A stretch of 64,000 nucleotides of DNA from CAYVQE01 sp964454005 (GCA_964454005.1 CAYVQE010000002.1:58934-122933); one strand, 5' to 3'. Counted from the first letter of the stretch, positions 18,608-30,387 are shown. The notes: a model not told the origin generated them from the sequence alone. Program-made: numbers and translations.

Positions 18608-19647
18608 TCATTCGCCGGTCGCGGCCAACTCGGCGGTCTGGCCGTCGTCCAGCGGCAGCAGCCGGGGCAGCTCGTCGCGGGCCAGGATCGCGCGCACGTC
18701 GCGGGCGTAGGGACCGTGGGGGTTGTTGCGCAGGTAGCGCCGGTAAGCCAGCCGGGCCATGCGCTCCTTGCCCAACCACTGGTAGATCGAACCGGCCAGC
18801 ACCCACAGCCCGGCCTTGGTCCCGACCTTCTGCGCGCCGCGATCGAGCACCTGCAGCGCCACCCGCTCCTTGCCCTGCTCGAACAGGCACAGCGCCAGGC
18901 CGTAGTAGCCGCCGGTGTGCTTGGGGTTGGCGTGCACCGCGCGGCCGAAGGCGATCCCGCCGGCACGGTATTCGCCCCGGCGGTAGAGGCGCCAGCCCTT
19001 GCGCAGCTGGGTCCTGGCCACCGGCGTCAGCGCCGGGGCCCGGTGGCGCCGGCCGCGGTGGGCGATCCGCTTCGGCTCCACCGCCGTGCCGCGCGCCTCG
19101 TCCGCACCCGCTTGCGGTGCCGGCCCGTCCGCCGGCTTGCCGGCCGGCTTGCCGGCCGGAGCAGACGCGGCGGCCGGNNNNNNNNNNNNNNNNNNNNNNN
19201 NNNNNNNNNNNNNNNNNNNNNNNNNNNNNNNNNNNNNNNNNNNNNNNNNNNNNNNNNNNNNNNNNNNNNNNNNNNNNCGGCCGGAGCAGACGCGGCGGCC
19301 GGCTGGCTCGACGGCGCAGCGACCTCGGCTGGCACGGCGCGCTGCGGTACGGCCGCCGGGTCGGGTTTTACCGCCGCTTGCCCGCCGGCGCTGGCCGGGG
19401 CCGCCGGCGGGGTAGGGCGCGGCTCGGCCGCCGGCTTGCCGGCCGGAGCAGACGCGGCGGCCGGGCCCAGCGCGTAGGCCAGCGCACCCAGCACCAGGCC
19501 TCCGGCCAGACCGGCCAGCGCCCCCCGGTGCCACCAGCCGGGCTGCTCGATCTCGAACTCCTCCGAATCGGGAGCGGTCATGCGCCCGATGAAACCCTCG
19601 ACCAGCTCCTCGGCACAGAAGGTATCGATCGCCAGCGCCTCGTTCAT
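18608..19647 (-). CDS. TPR-containing single-pass membrane protein, interrupted by assembly gap
   Basis: The N-terminal part (19647-19278) starts MNEALAIDTFCAEELVEGFI behind AGGAGG, has one membrane segment (LAGLAGGLVLGALAYALG) and continues into an Ala/Pro/Lys-rich linker. After the run of N the C-terminal part (19177-18608) continues the same linker and ends in TPR-like helices (YRRGEYRAGGIAFGRAV, GGYYGLALCLFEQGK, YRRYLRNNPHGPYA). The frames differ only because the gap was given an arbitrary 100 N. I therefore call one gene. The layout (short cytoplasmic head, one membrane segment, flexible linker, extracytoplasmic TPR) suggests an envelope adaptor. Confidence 0.7.
19154..19464 (-). repeat. 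24-bp repeats flanking the assembly gap
   Basis: A 24-base unit containing GGAGCAGACGCGG occurs at 19154-19177, 19279-19302 and 19441-19464. It encodes Ala-Ala-Ala-Ser-Ala-Pro-Ala in the linker of the TPR membrane protein. The first copy ends exactly at the gap and the second begins one base after it. Confidence 0.85.
19178..19277. other. Assembly gap (100 N)
   Basis: Exactly 100 N, the default length for a gap of unknown size. Both edges carry the same repeat, so the true gap may be zero or may hold more repeat units. Confidence 0.98.
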
Positions 19648-20099
19648 CTCGGTCCTCCTCATGGCTGTAATCTTATCATGCAAGAAGCAAACCAGCACCC
19701 GCCATCTCCGGCCCGCAGATAGCCCTGGCGGCCGAAAAGCCAAAAACATCGACCAAACCAGACGGTTGAGTGAATTGTTTGCCTCGACCGGTGGTGGAGC
19801 TCAGAGGCGAATCGGCAGCCACCCGCTCGCTGGCAGCCCTGGCCGGGCAGCTTCCGGGTCCGCATGCACCCAACCCGGGTCGAACAGCACCTGCCTGGCG
19901 TCACCTCGTACCATGGCGCGCTGGCTCGCCCGGACCGGTGACCCGGCCGCCGACGACGCCGGGACCGCCGGCCCGCGGGCTGCGGGCTGCGTTGACGCCG
20001 CGGCCGGGCCGTGCGAGCATCGCAGCCATCCCCCCAGCAAGGAGGTTGGGGTCGATATTCTTCGAGTATCGACACCCTCCCAGACGAGGAGGCTGCACC
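19648..20099. other. 452-base intergenic region between two divergent genes
   Basis: It separates the TPR membrane protein gene (minus) from the cyclic-nucleotide-binding gene (plus). I see no convincing ORF in it. The only structured element is the inverted repeat at 20051-20073. Several frames stay open through it, as expected at this GC content, but none has a ribosome site or recognisable sequence. Confidence 0.5.
20051..20073 (+). promoter_or_regulatory. Inverted repeat upstream of the cyclic-nucleotide-binding gene
   Basis: GTCGATA and TATCGAC form perfect 7-bp arms around nine bases, 26 bases before the ATG at 20100. It could be an operator, possibly autoregulatory, or a leader hairpin. 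Confidence 0.4.
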
Positions 20100-20537
20100 A
20101 TGGACATCGACCAGACCCTGCGGTTCTTCTCCAACGCGCGCTTTTTGCGCATGCTCGACTCGGACGGCCGCCGGCGGCTGCTCGACGCGGCCGAGGCCCG
20201 GACCTACAGCGACGGCCAGACCGTGATGGCCGAGGGCGAGCCCGGCGACGCATTGTTCATCATCGTCAACGGCATCGCCAGCGTGGTGGCCGACGATCTG
20301 GGCAGCGAGAAGGAGGTGGCCGAGCTGACCGATGGCGCCTTCTTCGGCGAGATGGGGGTGATCACCGACCAGCCCCGCTCGGCCACGGTGCGCGCCCGCG
20401 GCGACCTGTCGGTGCTGCGCATCCCCAAGCGAGCGGTGCGCGCGATCCTCGAGGACTACCCCAAGGTCAAGGAAGTGGTGGCCAAGATCGGTCTGGCGCG
20501 CACCGAGGACACCATGGGCAAGATGCTCGAGGATTGA
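20100..20537 (+). CDS. Cyclic nucleotide-binding domain protein
   Basis: A 145-residue single-domain protein with the cyclic-nucleotide-binding fold of the CRP/PKA family: TVMAEGEPGDALFIIVNGIA, then FFGEMGVITDQPRSATVRA, where the E and R of the phosphate-binding cassette are present. No DNA-binding domain follows, so it is not a complete CRP-type regulator and more likely works as a ligand-sensing partner. The ATG follows GAGGAGG. The frame is open 330 bases further upstream, but that part lacks conserved sequence. Confidence 0.85.
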   Translation: MDIDQTLRFFSNARFLRMLDSDGRRRLLDAAEARTYSDGQTVMAEGEPGDALFIIVNGIASVVADDLGSEKEVAELTDGAFFGEMGVITDQPRSATVRARGDLSVLRIPKRAVRAILEDYPKVKEVVAKIGLARTEDTMGKMLED

Positions 20538-20588
20538 CCGGCGACGGGCTGCGCGCGCCCGGCTGGTCGGTGCCGGTGGTTGGATCGC

Positions 20589-21182
20589 TCAGAGGGCGGT
20601 CTCGAGCTCGCCGGCCTGATGGCGCAGGTCGGCATCCTCAGCCGTCTGGCCGATGGTGCGCAGCCGCTCCTTGAGGCTGGCGCGGCGCGGCACCTTGGCC
20701 GTGGTGGGCAGCAGCTGGTTCATCCGGCCGACCGCCTTGAGGATCAGCTCCTCGTCCGGGTGCTCGATCACCCGCACCAGCACCTGCCAGTCATCCGGCA
20801 GGCCGAACTGGCCGACCATGTCGTCGATGGCCGCCTGCAGCGAGCGGGTATCGCCGGCGTCGACCACCGCCCGGATCAGCTTCAGCCGCGAGGCCGAGCG
20901 GTTGGCGTTCTTGGGAATGCGGCCGTTGCCCTTGCGCCGCTGGCTGGACTTGCCCTCGTCGGCCGGCTTGGCTTCTTCGGGCGGGGCCTCGCGGTTGGGC
21001 TTCTTGATCAGCTCGCCGGCCAGCCCCTGATCGAATAGCCGATTCAGATCGGCTTTGTACTTGTCGTAACGGGTGGAGTGCCCGCGCACCTCGTTCTTGT
21101 TGCGGCCGCCCTTGCGCCGCCCGGAAGACCCTTCGCGCTTGCGATCGATCTCGCGCCAGCTGGGCCTGTCGTAGCCTGCCAT
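20589..21182 (-). CDS. Conserved hypothetical protein, charged, probably cytoplasmic
   Basis: A 197-residue protein. The N-terminal 100 residues are very basic and low in complexity (SWREIDRKREGSSGRRKGGR). The C-terminal half is helical (LIRAVVDAGDTRSLQAAIDD, WQVLVRVIEHPDEELILKAV), resembling HEAT-like helices. I do not recognise a named family. The ATG at 21182 follows AAGGAGC, and a promoter lies upstream. The basic tail could bind nucleic acid, but that is only inference. Confidence 0.7.
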   Translation of the reverse strand: MAGYDRPSWREIDRKREGSSGRRKGGRNKNEVRGHSTRYDKYKADLNRLFDQGLAGELIKKPNREAPPEEAKPADEGKSSQRRKGNGRIPKNANRSASRLKLIRAVVDAGDTRSLQAAIDDMVGQFGLPDDWQVLVRVIEHPDEELILKAVGRMNQLLPTTAKVPRRASLKERLRTIGQTAEDADLRHQAGELETAL

Positions 21183-21261
21183 TCGTGCTCCTTGTTCACC
21201 TGCCGTCTGCAATGTTGGACTTGCTTGTGTAGATACTGCCGGATTGCTCCCCCAAAGATTA

Positions 21262-21290
21262 TTAATAGGTTCTACCCGCCAAAGCGTCAA
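21262..21290 (-). promoter_or_regulatory. Promoter of the conserved basic protein gene
   Basis: On the minus strand TTGACG (21290-21285), 17 bases, TATTAA (21267-21262), about 80 bases before the ATG at 21182. Confidence 0.5.
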
Positions 21291-21397
21291 CCCCAATCGG
21301 TCCGATTTCCGCCACCCGCCTGGACCATCCCGATCGAACCCAGTCGCGGTCGCCCCCGCCTGCCGGCCCCGTCCCCCGGGCGGCAACTCCGTCCGGG

Positions 21398-21427
21398 TTG
21401 ACAGCCTGGAAAGCGGGTCGGTAGGAT
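21398..21427 (+). promoter_or_regulatory. Promoter of the MopE-type secreted protein gene
   Basis: A perfect TTGACA (21398-21403), 18 bases, TAGGAT (21422-21427). Transcription would start near 21434, leaving a leader of about 84 bases with GAGGAGG before the ATG at 21518. Confidence 0.6.
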
Positions 21428-21517
21428 GATGGCCTTCACCGGTCCGAACACGACCGGAGGCGGGGTCATTTCGAGGTCCAAAGAGACCGAACAGTCCTAG
21501 CGAGGAGGAGCCTTTCG

Positions 21518-24387
<2,870 letters not shown>

Positions 24388-24414
24388 GCGCCGAACAGAG
24401 CGAGCGGCAACCGA

Positions 24415-24452
24415 CCCCTCCTGCGCCCGAACGGGCGCGGGAGGGGTTTTTT
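24415..24452 (+). terminator. Rho-independent terminator after the secreted protein gene
   Basis: The GC-rich stem CCCCTCCTGCGCCCG pairs with CGGGCGCGGGAGGGG around two bases and is followed by six T. It has one T-G mismatch-type pair. Confidence 0.92.
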
Positions 24453-24453
24453 C

Positions 24454-24481
24454 TTGACGATCGCTGTGCGGCTGCTGCAAT
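24454..24481 (+). promoter_or_regulatory. Possible promoter of mfd
   Basis: TTGACG (24454-24459), 16 bases, TGCAAT (24476-24481), directly after the terminator. The leader to the ATG at 24500 would be very short. Confidence 0.35.
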
Positions 24482-24499
24482 AACCGCCCGGGAGCGCGC

Positions 24500-27400
24500 A
24501 TGGCCGATCCGTTCCAACACCTGCTCGACCGGCTCGGCCGCGAGCATCGGGTGCCCGTCGCCGGCGTAGTGGACGCCGCCCGGCCCTGGCTGGCGGCCCG
24601 GCTGGCCACCGATGCGGCCGGCGCCGGCGGCCCGTTGCTGTGGCTGGTCGCCGACGAGCAGCGGGCCGAGCAGGCCCAGGCCGCTTGCCGCTACTACCTC
24701 GGCGCCGACCCGGCCGAGCGCACCGATCCCTTTGCCCTGGCCTGGAGTTTTTTTCCACTCCACCAGCTGTCGCCCTACGACGATCTGTCACCCGACCGCG
24801 AGGCCACCGGCGAACGCCAGGCCCTGCTGTTCCGGTTGCTGCAGGGCGAGAGTCCGGCGCTGATCGTTGCCTCGGTGCCGGCGCTGATGCGCCGGGTGAT
24901 CGATCGGGCCAGCCTGGACTCGGCCAGCCGGCTGGTGCTCGCCGGCGAGACGCTGGACCAGTCCGAGCTGGCCCGCTGGCTGGTGCGCGCTGGCTACCTG
25001 AACGTGCCGCTGGTCGAGGAGCCCGGCACTTTCGCCAGCCGCGGCTTCATCCTGGACGTGTTCAGCCCGCTGCTGCCGCGGCCGGTGCGGCTGGAATGGT
25101 TCGGCGACGAGATCGAGGCCATGCGCACCTTCGATCCCGACACCCAGCGCACCGCCGATCCGCTCGAATCGCTCTACCTGGGGCCGGTGGGCGAGATCAT
25201 CCAGGAGCCGGCTTCGACCGAACGCGCCTTGGCCGAACTGGACGCGCTGGGCGCTGCGCTCGATGCCGCCTCCCACAAGCTGCTGGCCCACCGGCGCAAC
25301 CTGAAGGAGGGCCTGCGCTACTTCGGTATCGAGGCCCTGCTGCCGGCTTTTCATCCCGAGCTGGGCAGCCTGTTCGACTACCTGCCCGACGACACCCGGC
25401 TGCTGCTCGACGACCCCGGCGAGCTGGCGGCCGCGGCCCGGCGCGGCTGGGAGCGGGTGGCCGCGGCCCACGCCGAGGCCCGCGACAACGGCGAGGTGGT
25501 GTTCCCGCCCCGACGCCTGCTGCTGGATCCGGCCGAACTCGGATCCCGGCTGGAGGAGCGGCCCGGGGTCACGCTGGGTGCGGCCGAGCACACGGCCGAG
25601 CCGGTGGCGCTGGGCTGTGAGGACATCGGCCCCCTGCGCCGGCAGATCCGCGAGGCCCGGGCCGATCAGGATCCCCTGGCGCCGCTGACCGACCGGCTCA
25701 AGGACTGGCACCGGCGCGGCAACCGGACCGTGATCGCCGCCTCGCGCCCCGGCCGCGGCCGCCAGCTGCAGCGCATGCTGCAGGATCGCGGCCTGGCGGT
25801 GCGGCTGGAGGCCGAGCCCTTCGACCTGCACTGGCTGCAGCAGCACACCCCCAACCTCTACGCGCGCATCGCACCGGGCGAGCTGCCGGCCGGGTTCGTC
25901 TGCCCGGCAGAGCGCGCCGCCCTGCTTCCGGACTCGGCCGTGTTCGGCCGCTCGGCCGGCCGCGCCCGCCGCGAACCGCCCGGCCGCCAGGCGCTATCGC
26001 TCAAACCCGGCGAGCTGGTGGTACACCTGGATTTCGGCATCGGTCGCTTCGAGGGCCTGGTCAAGCTGCAGGTCGGCGGCAGCGAAGCCGATTTCCTCCA
26101 CCTGGTCTACCGCGACGGCGACAAGCTCTACCTGCCGGTCACCCGAATGAGCCGCATCGAGCGCTACACCGGCCCCGAGGACGCCGAGCCGCCGCTGACC
26201 AAGCTGGGCGGCAAGACATGGGAGCGCACCAAGCAACGCATCCACCAGTCGCTGCTGGAGATGGCCGACGAGCTGGTTCGGCTAGACGCCCAGCGGCGCA
26301 GCCGCCAGGGCCGGGCGGCGGCCAAGCCCGACGACACCTACGCCGCGCTCGAGGCCTCCTTCCCCTACGAGGAGACCCGCGATCAGCAGCAGGCCATCGC
26401 CGAGGTGCTCCAGGACCTGGAACGCCCGCGCTGCATGGATCGGCTGGTCTGCGGCGACGTGGGCTTCGGCAAGACCGAGGTGGCCATCCGGGCCGCCACC
26501 CTGACCGCCCTGTCCGGGCGCCAGACCCTGGTGCTGGTGCCGACGACCGTGCTGGGCCTGCAGCACCTGGCCACCTTCCGCGACCGGTTGGCCGCCTTGG
26601 CCATCCGGGTGGGCATGTTGTCGCGCTTGGCCTCGCGCCGCGAGCAGGCTGAGCTGATCGCCGCGCTCAACGCCGGCCAGCTCGACGTGCTGATCGGCAC
26701 CCACCGCCTGCTGGCCGACGATGTCCGCCCGCCCGATCTGGGGCTGCTGATCATCGACGAGGAGCACCGCTTCGGGGTGCGCCACAAGGAACAGCTCAAG
26801 CGGCTGCGCTCCGAGGTCGACGTGCTGACCATGACCGCCACGCCGCTGCCGCGCACGCTGCAGATGGCGCTGCACGGGCTGCGCGACATCAGCGTCATTC
26901 GCACCCCGCCGCCCGGCCGGCGCGGCATCCGCACCTTCATCACCCGCTTCTCGCCGCGGGTCATCCAGGAGGCCATCCGCCGCGAGCGGGCCCGGGGCGG
27001 GCAGGTGTTTTTCGTGCACAACGCGGTGCGCTCGCTCGAGACCATGCGGCGTTTCATCGAGCGCGAGGTTCCCGAGGCGCGGCTGGCGGTGGCCCACGGA
27101 CAGATGGGCGAGCGCAAGCTGGAGCGGGTCATGGGCGCCTTCGTGGCCCACGAGGTCGACGTGCTGCTGTCGACCTCGATCATCGAGTCCGGGCTGGACA
27201 TCCCGTCGGCCAATACGGTCATCGTCAACCGGGCCGACATGTTCGGCCTGGCCCAGCTCTACCAGATCCGCGGTCGGGTGGGCCGCAGCGCCGAGCGGGC
27301 CTACGCCTACTTTTTGGTTCCCGGGCTCGATGCCGTCACCGCTGATGCCCGCAAGCGGCTCGAGGCGTTAGCCGATCACTGCGAGGTGGGCGCCGGCTAC

Positions 27401-28006
27401 CAGATCGCCAGCCGCGACCTCGAGATCCGCGGCGCCGGCAACCTGCTCGGCCGGGCCCAGTCGGGCCACATCAAGGCGGTGGGCTTCGATCTCTACAACC
27501 GCTTGCTGGAGCGGGCGGTGATGGAGATCCGCGGCCAGGCGGACCAATCCGGCCCGGATCCGGAGATCAAGCTGCCGGTGCCGGGCTATCTGCCCGAGGG
27601 CTACCTGCCCGAGATGGACCAGCGGCTCGACTTCTACGCCCGGCTCAGCCGGGCCGAGGACGAGCAGCAGGTCTACGCCATCGAGCAGGAGCTGGCCGAC
27701 CGCTTCGGATCGCTGCCGCCCGAGGCACAGAACACCATCGAGCTGGCCGCGCTCAAGACCCACCTGCGCCGGGCCGGGGTGACCGAGCTGTCGCTGCGCG
27801 CCGGGGCGCTGCAGCTGGCCTTCGACCCCGGCGGCGCGGCCTTCGATCCGGCACCGCTGGTGAAGCTGGTCTCGGAGCAATCCGAACGGGCCCGGCTGGA
27901 TCCCGCCGGCAGCCTGCTGGTGGAACTCGATCCCGAGCAGCGCACCGATCCGCTGCCCTCCGCGCGAGCGGTGGCGGCCCGGCTGGCCGACCTGGTCAGG
28001 ACGTGA
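24500..28006 (+). CDS. mfd: Transcription-repair coupling factor Mfd
   Basis: A DNA translocase of 1168 residues, the usual length. It removes RNA polymerase stalled at DNA damage and recruits UvrA. The N-terminal UvrB-like region is followed by the RNA polymerase interaction domain (GELVVHLDFGIGRFEGLVKL, near residue 510). The helicase motor has Walker A GDVGFGKT at 652-659 and DEEH at 753-756, then the translocation motif region with TSIIESGLDIPSANT and QIRGRVGR. The C-terminal TRCF domain is present. It stands as a single gene between a terminator and the convergent PilZ gene, whose 3' end it overlaps by 11 bases. Confidence 0.97.
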   Translation: MADPFQHLLDRLGREHRVPVAGVVDAARPWLAARLATDAAGAGGPLLWLVADEQRAEQAQAACRYYLGADPAERTDPFALAWSFFPLHQLSPYDDLSPDREATGERQALLFRLLQGESPALIVASVPALMRRVIDRASLDSASRLVLAGETLDQSELARWLVRAGYLNVPLVEEPGTFASRGFILDVFSPLLPRPVRLEWFGDEIEAMRTFDPDTQRTADPLESLYLGPVGEIIQEPASTERALAELDALGAALDAASHKLLAHRRNLKEGLRYFGIEALLPAFHPELGSLFDYLPDDTRLLLDDPGELAAAARRGWERVAAAHAEARDNGEVVFPPRRLLLDPAELGSRLEERPGVTLGAAEHTAEPVALGCEDIGPLRRQIREARADQDPLAPLTDRLKDWHRRGNRTVIAASRPGRGRQLQRMLQDRGLAVRLEAEPFDLHWLQQHTPNLYARIAPGELPAGFVCPAERAALLPDSAVFGRSAGRARREPPGRQALSLKPGELVVHLDFGIGRFEGLVKLQVGGSEADFLHLVYRDGDKLYLPVTRMSRIERYTGPEDAEPPLTKLGGKTWERTKQRIHQSLLEMADELVRLDAQRRSRQGRAAAKPDDTYAALEASFPYEETRDQQQAIAEVLQDLERPRCMDRLVCGDVGFGKTEVAIRAATLTALSGRQTLVLVPTTVLGLQHLATFRDRLAALAIRVGMLSRLASRREQAELIAALNAGQLDVLIGTHRLLADDVRPPDLGLLIIDEEHRFGVRHKEQLKRLRSEVDVLTMTATPLPRTLQMALHGLRDISVIRTPPPGRRGIRTFITRFSPRVIQEAIRRERARGGQVFFVHNAVRSLETMRRFIEREVPEARLAVAHGQMGERKLERVMGAFVAHEVDVLLSTSIIESGLDIPSANTVIVNRADMFGLAQLYQIRGRVGRSAERAYAYFLVPGLDAVTADARKRLEALADHCEVGAGYQIASRDLEIRGAGNLLGRAQSGHIKAVGFDLYNRLLERAVMEIRGQADQSGPDPEIKLPVPGYLPEGYLPEMDQRLDFYARLSRAEDEQQVYAIEQELADRFGSLPPEAQNTIELAALKTHLRRAGVTELSLRAGALQLAFDPGGAAFDPAPLVKLVSEQSERARLDPAGSLLVELDPEQRTDPLPSARAVAARLADLVRT

Positions 28007-28676
28007 TCTCTTCGAAGCTGGGGCCGCGGGGCGGATGCGGGGTGGCCACGGCCAACCGCCGCACCAGCCGCTCGAGCTTCCGGCGCGACGGCCCCCCGCT
28101 TCGGTCGAAGCGCACCCCGAAACCGCGGTCGGGCTGGCGCCAGACCACCTGGCTGGACAGGTCGATGGGCTCGACCTCGCCCGGCGGGTAGAGCCGCAAC
28201 AGGATTTCCGTCCCGAGGGCAGGGGGTTGGGCCGAATCGATGAACAGGCCACCGGTCGAGATGTTGCGGGTGTAATCGACCACGAAATCGGTGCTCGAGC
28301 GGTAGGTCACTTTCATGATGGTGGCATAGCGCCGCTGCCGCCGCGCGCGCGGGCCCGCCGGCGGGCTCGCTGGTCGCGAGCCCAGCAAGCGTTCGCGCTT
28401 CTCGGCCTCGGACGGCAGCAGGCCGACGCCCACCTGGCTGAGACCGCCGGACGCGCCGCGGCACCACAGCACCACCCCGCGCAGCCGGTGTTGCTCGGCC
28501 GCCCCGCCGATGACCACCTCGAGCTCGACCAGATCGTCTTCCGCGAGCAGCTCGGCGGTCTCGATCAGCAATCCCCCGTGCGGAAAATCGGACAGGTAGC
28601 GATTGGATAACTCCTCGCGATCCCGCAGCGCGACGCTTACCCTGTGCATGCGTGTCGCATCCCTTCGCTCGACCAT
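27996..28676 (-). CDS. Two-domain PilZ protein
   Basis: A 226-residue protein with two PilZ-like domains joined by a Pro/Arg-rich linker. The second (about residues 110-210) has RRQRRYATIMKVTYRS, then DYTRNISTGGLFID, and VWRQ. This follows the RxxxR and D/NxSxxG pattern of c-di-GMP-binding PilZ domains and resembles the Myxococcus xanthus paralogous PilZ subfamily. The first domain is more divergent (YLSDFPHGGLLIET) and may have lost ligand binding. An alternative ATG at 28649 would shorten it by nine residues. It overlaps the end of mfd by 11 bases. Confidence 0.85.
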   Translation of the reverse strand: MVERRDATRMHRVSVALRDREELSNRYLSDFPHGGLLIETAELLAEDDLVELEVVIGGAAEQHRLRGVVLWCRGASGGLSQVGVGLLPSEAEKRERLLGSRPASPPAGPRARRQRRYATIMKVTYRSSTDFVVDYTRNISTGGLFIDSAQPPALGTEILLRLYPPGEVEPIDLSSQVVWRQPDRGFGVRFDRSGGPSRRKLERLVRRLAVATPHPPRGPSFEEITS

Positions 28677-28703
28677 GGGGCCACCCCCCGGGCCGAGATC
28701 AAG

Positions 28704-29447
28704 CTATCGCTTATCGACCCGCTGGTCAACCAGCTCGGTGGCGAACCCGAGTTGTCGGGCCACCCAGCGCAAGCCGGCATCCAGGCCGCAACGGTGGGCC
28801 AAGGGACCGGCCGCATGTCCGGCTGCCAGCTTCAACCGCCAGGCGTGCAGAAAGAAACGCCCCTCCAGACCGGCCAGCGGCGCGCCGCCGTAGAGCCCAT
28901 CGCCGGCCACCGGATGGCCCAGGTGGGCCAGGTGGGCGCGGATCTGATGGCGCATGCCGGTGCGGATGCGCACCGCGCACAGGGTCCAGCCGGCCGACCG
29001 GACGAGCGGTTCGACGGCGGTGCGGGCCGGCCGCACCCCGCGCAGCCGCTGCCGACCATCGGCCACCGCGACCCGCCGCGAGCGCCGGTAGCGGGCCCCG
29101 AGCGGTCGGTCGACCAGCGCCGGCCGGTCCAGCTCGCCGCCGACCAGGGCCAGGTAGCGCTTGTCGATCGCACCCTCGGCGAAAGCGCGCCGCAGCGGGG
29201 CGTAGGCGCCGGGGCTGGCGGCGGCCAGCATCAACCCGGCGGTGTCCCGATCCAAGCGGTGCACCAGCGCCGGCTGGTCGGCCGGGCCCACCGCGGCCAG
29301 CTCGGGCCGCTGCTCCAGCAGCCAGCCGGCCAGCGAGCCGCGGCCGAACACATGCATGCCGGCCGGCTTGAACACGGCCAGGTGACCGGCGGTCGCGGCC
29401 AGCAGCAGCGGGCGGCCGGGCTGCGGCGCGGGGTCGGGCTCAGCCAT
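28704..29447 (-). CDS. RluA-family RNA pseudouridine synthase
   Basis: A 247-residue enzyme that isomerises uridine to pseudouridine in rRNA or tRNA. The catalytic motif HRLDRDTAG has its Asp at residue 66. Also present are GAIDKRYLALV, a basic GMRHQIRAHLAHLGHPVAGD segment and GLYGG, all typical of the RluA/RluD group. There is no N-terminal S4 domain. The target nucleotide cannot be told. The ATG at 29447 overlaps the stop codon of the upstream lipoprotein gene (ATGGCTGA), which indicates translational coupling. Confidence 0.88.
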   Translation of the reverse strand: MAEPDPAPQPGRPLLLAATAGHLAVFKPAGMHVFGRGSLAGWLLEQRPELAAVGPADQPALVHRLDRDTAGLMLAAASPGAYAPLRRAFAEGAIDKRYLALVGGELDRPALVDRPLGARYRRSRRVAVADGRQRLRGVRPARTAVEPLVRSAGWTLCAVRIRTGMRHQIRAHLAHLGHPVAGDGLYGGAPLAGLEGRFFLHAWRLKLAAGHAAGPLAHRCGLDAGLRWVARQLGFATELVDQRVDKR

Positions 29448-30030
29448 CCGGCTCGGTCGGCAGGTCGCGCACCTTGGGCGGCGCCGGCTCGGGATCGTCG
29501 GGTCCGCTGTGCGCTGGGCCTCGGCTTTCAGCGGCCGCATCCGGTTCGGCCCGGTCTTCTGCGGCCGGCTCGCGGGGCTCGAGCGCCAGCGGGCCGCCCT
29601 GCCAGCCCTCCAACAGCCAGGCGCCGTTGATCAGCTGCCAGGTCTCGCGCACCATCTCCTTGCGCAGCACCGTCGAGGGCAGCTGGGTGTAGCGCAGCTC
29701 GACGCGGAGCCGGGCCCGCTCGCCCTGCGACTCCAGCTCGACCTTGCGCACCTTCCAGTCGGTGATGCTCAGATCCTCGCTCAGATCCTCGAGCTGATCG
29801 CGGAACTCGGCCCGGCGCCGCGGGTCGACGCGGGCGGCGGCGTCCTCGTTATACTGCCAGCGTAGGTCGTGGTGGAATCGATCCACCACCCCGGACAGAT
29901 CGCTGCCCTTGGGCTGGGTGAAGCTCTGGCAGGCCCCGGTGGTCAGCGCCAGCAGCAGCAGGACGGCCAGCGGGCCGGGACCCGGCCGGGTTTGACCGCG
30001 GCGCCGGGGGCGTGGTAGCCCATCTCCCAG
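29440..30030 (-). CDS. Small lipoprotein, start codon unclear
   Basis: The frame encodes a lipoprotein signal (PLAVLLLLALTTGAC) and then a soluble domain of about 110 residues (DLSGVVDRFHHDLRWQY, ITDWKVRKVELESQGERARL, VRETWQLINGAWLLEGW) that looks like an NTF2-like or cystatin-like fold. An acidic Pro-rich tail follows. No ATG, GTG or TTG lies between the lipobox and the divergent HIT gene; the coordinate given uses a CTG at 30030 and is provisional. Either a rare start codon, a start inside the HIT gene or a sequence error is involved. The stop overlaps the start of the pseudouridine synthase gene. Confidence 0.6.
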   Translation of the reverse strand: MGDGLPRPRRRGQTRPGPGPLAVLLLLALTTGACQSFTQPKGSDLSGVVDRFHHDLRWQYNEDAAARVDPRRRAEFRDQLEDLSEDLSITDWKVRKVELESQGERARLRVELRYTQLPSTVLRKEMVRETWQLINGAWLLEGWQGGPLALEPREPAAEDRAEPDAAAESRGPAHSGPDDPEPAPPKVRDLPTEPDG

Positions 30031-30042
30031 GAGGAAGCGCCC

Positions 30043-30387
30043 ATGCCCGACTGCCTGTTTTGCAAGATCCGCGACGGCGAGATCCCGGCCGACATCGTCT
30101 ACTCCGACGACCACTGTCTGGCTTTTCGCGATCTGCACCCGGCGGCGCCGGTGCACGTGCTGGTCATCCCGCGCCGCCACATCGCCAGCCTCAACCAGGT
30201 CGACGCGGCCGGCGCCGAGGCCATCGGCGCCCTGTTCGCGGCGGTGCCCGCGGTGGCCGCCGAGCTCGGCGTGGCCGAGGGGGGCTACCGGGTGGTGGTC
30301 AACTGCAACGCCGACGCCGGTCAGGAGATCTTCCATCTGCACTTCCATCTTCTGGGCGGCCGCCAGCTCGGCTGGCCGCCGGGTTGA
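30043..30387 (+). CDS. HIT-family nucleotide-binding hydrolase (HinT-like)
   Basis: A 114-residue protein with the full HIT signature IFHLHFHLLGGR, histidines at 98, 100 and 102. The N-terminus CLFCKIRDGEIPADIVY.DD is typical of HinT, which hydrolyses purine nucleoside phosphoramidates and acyl-adenylates. CLFC near the N-terminus may bind zinc, as in some family members. The start ATG follows AGGAGGAAG. It is divergent from the lipoprotein gene and convergent with the zinc-ribbon membrane protein gene. Confidence 0.93.
   Translation: MPDCLFCKIRDGEIPADIVYSDDHCLAFRDLHPAAPVHVLVIPRRHIASLNQVDAAGAEAIGALFAAVPAVAAELGVAEGGYRVVVNCNADAGQEIFHLHFHLLGGRQLGWPPG

Larger units (their letters stand above)
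21183..21517. other. 335-base divergent intergenic region with two promoters
   Basis: It holds back-to-back promoters for the minus-strand conserved gene and the plus-strand secreted protein gene. It also includes an AT-rich segment (21257-21272) that contains the minus-strand -10. No ORF in it is convincing. Confidence 0.6.
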
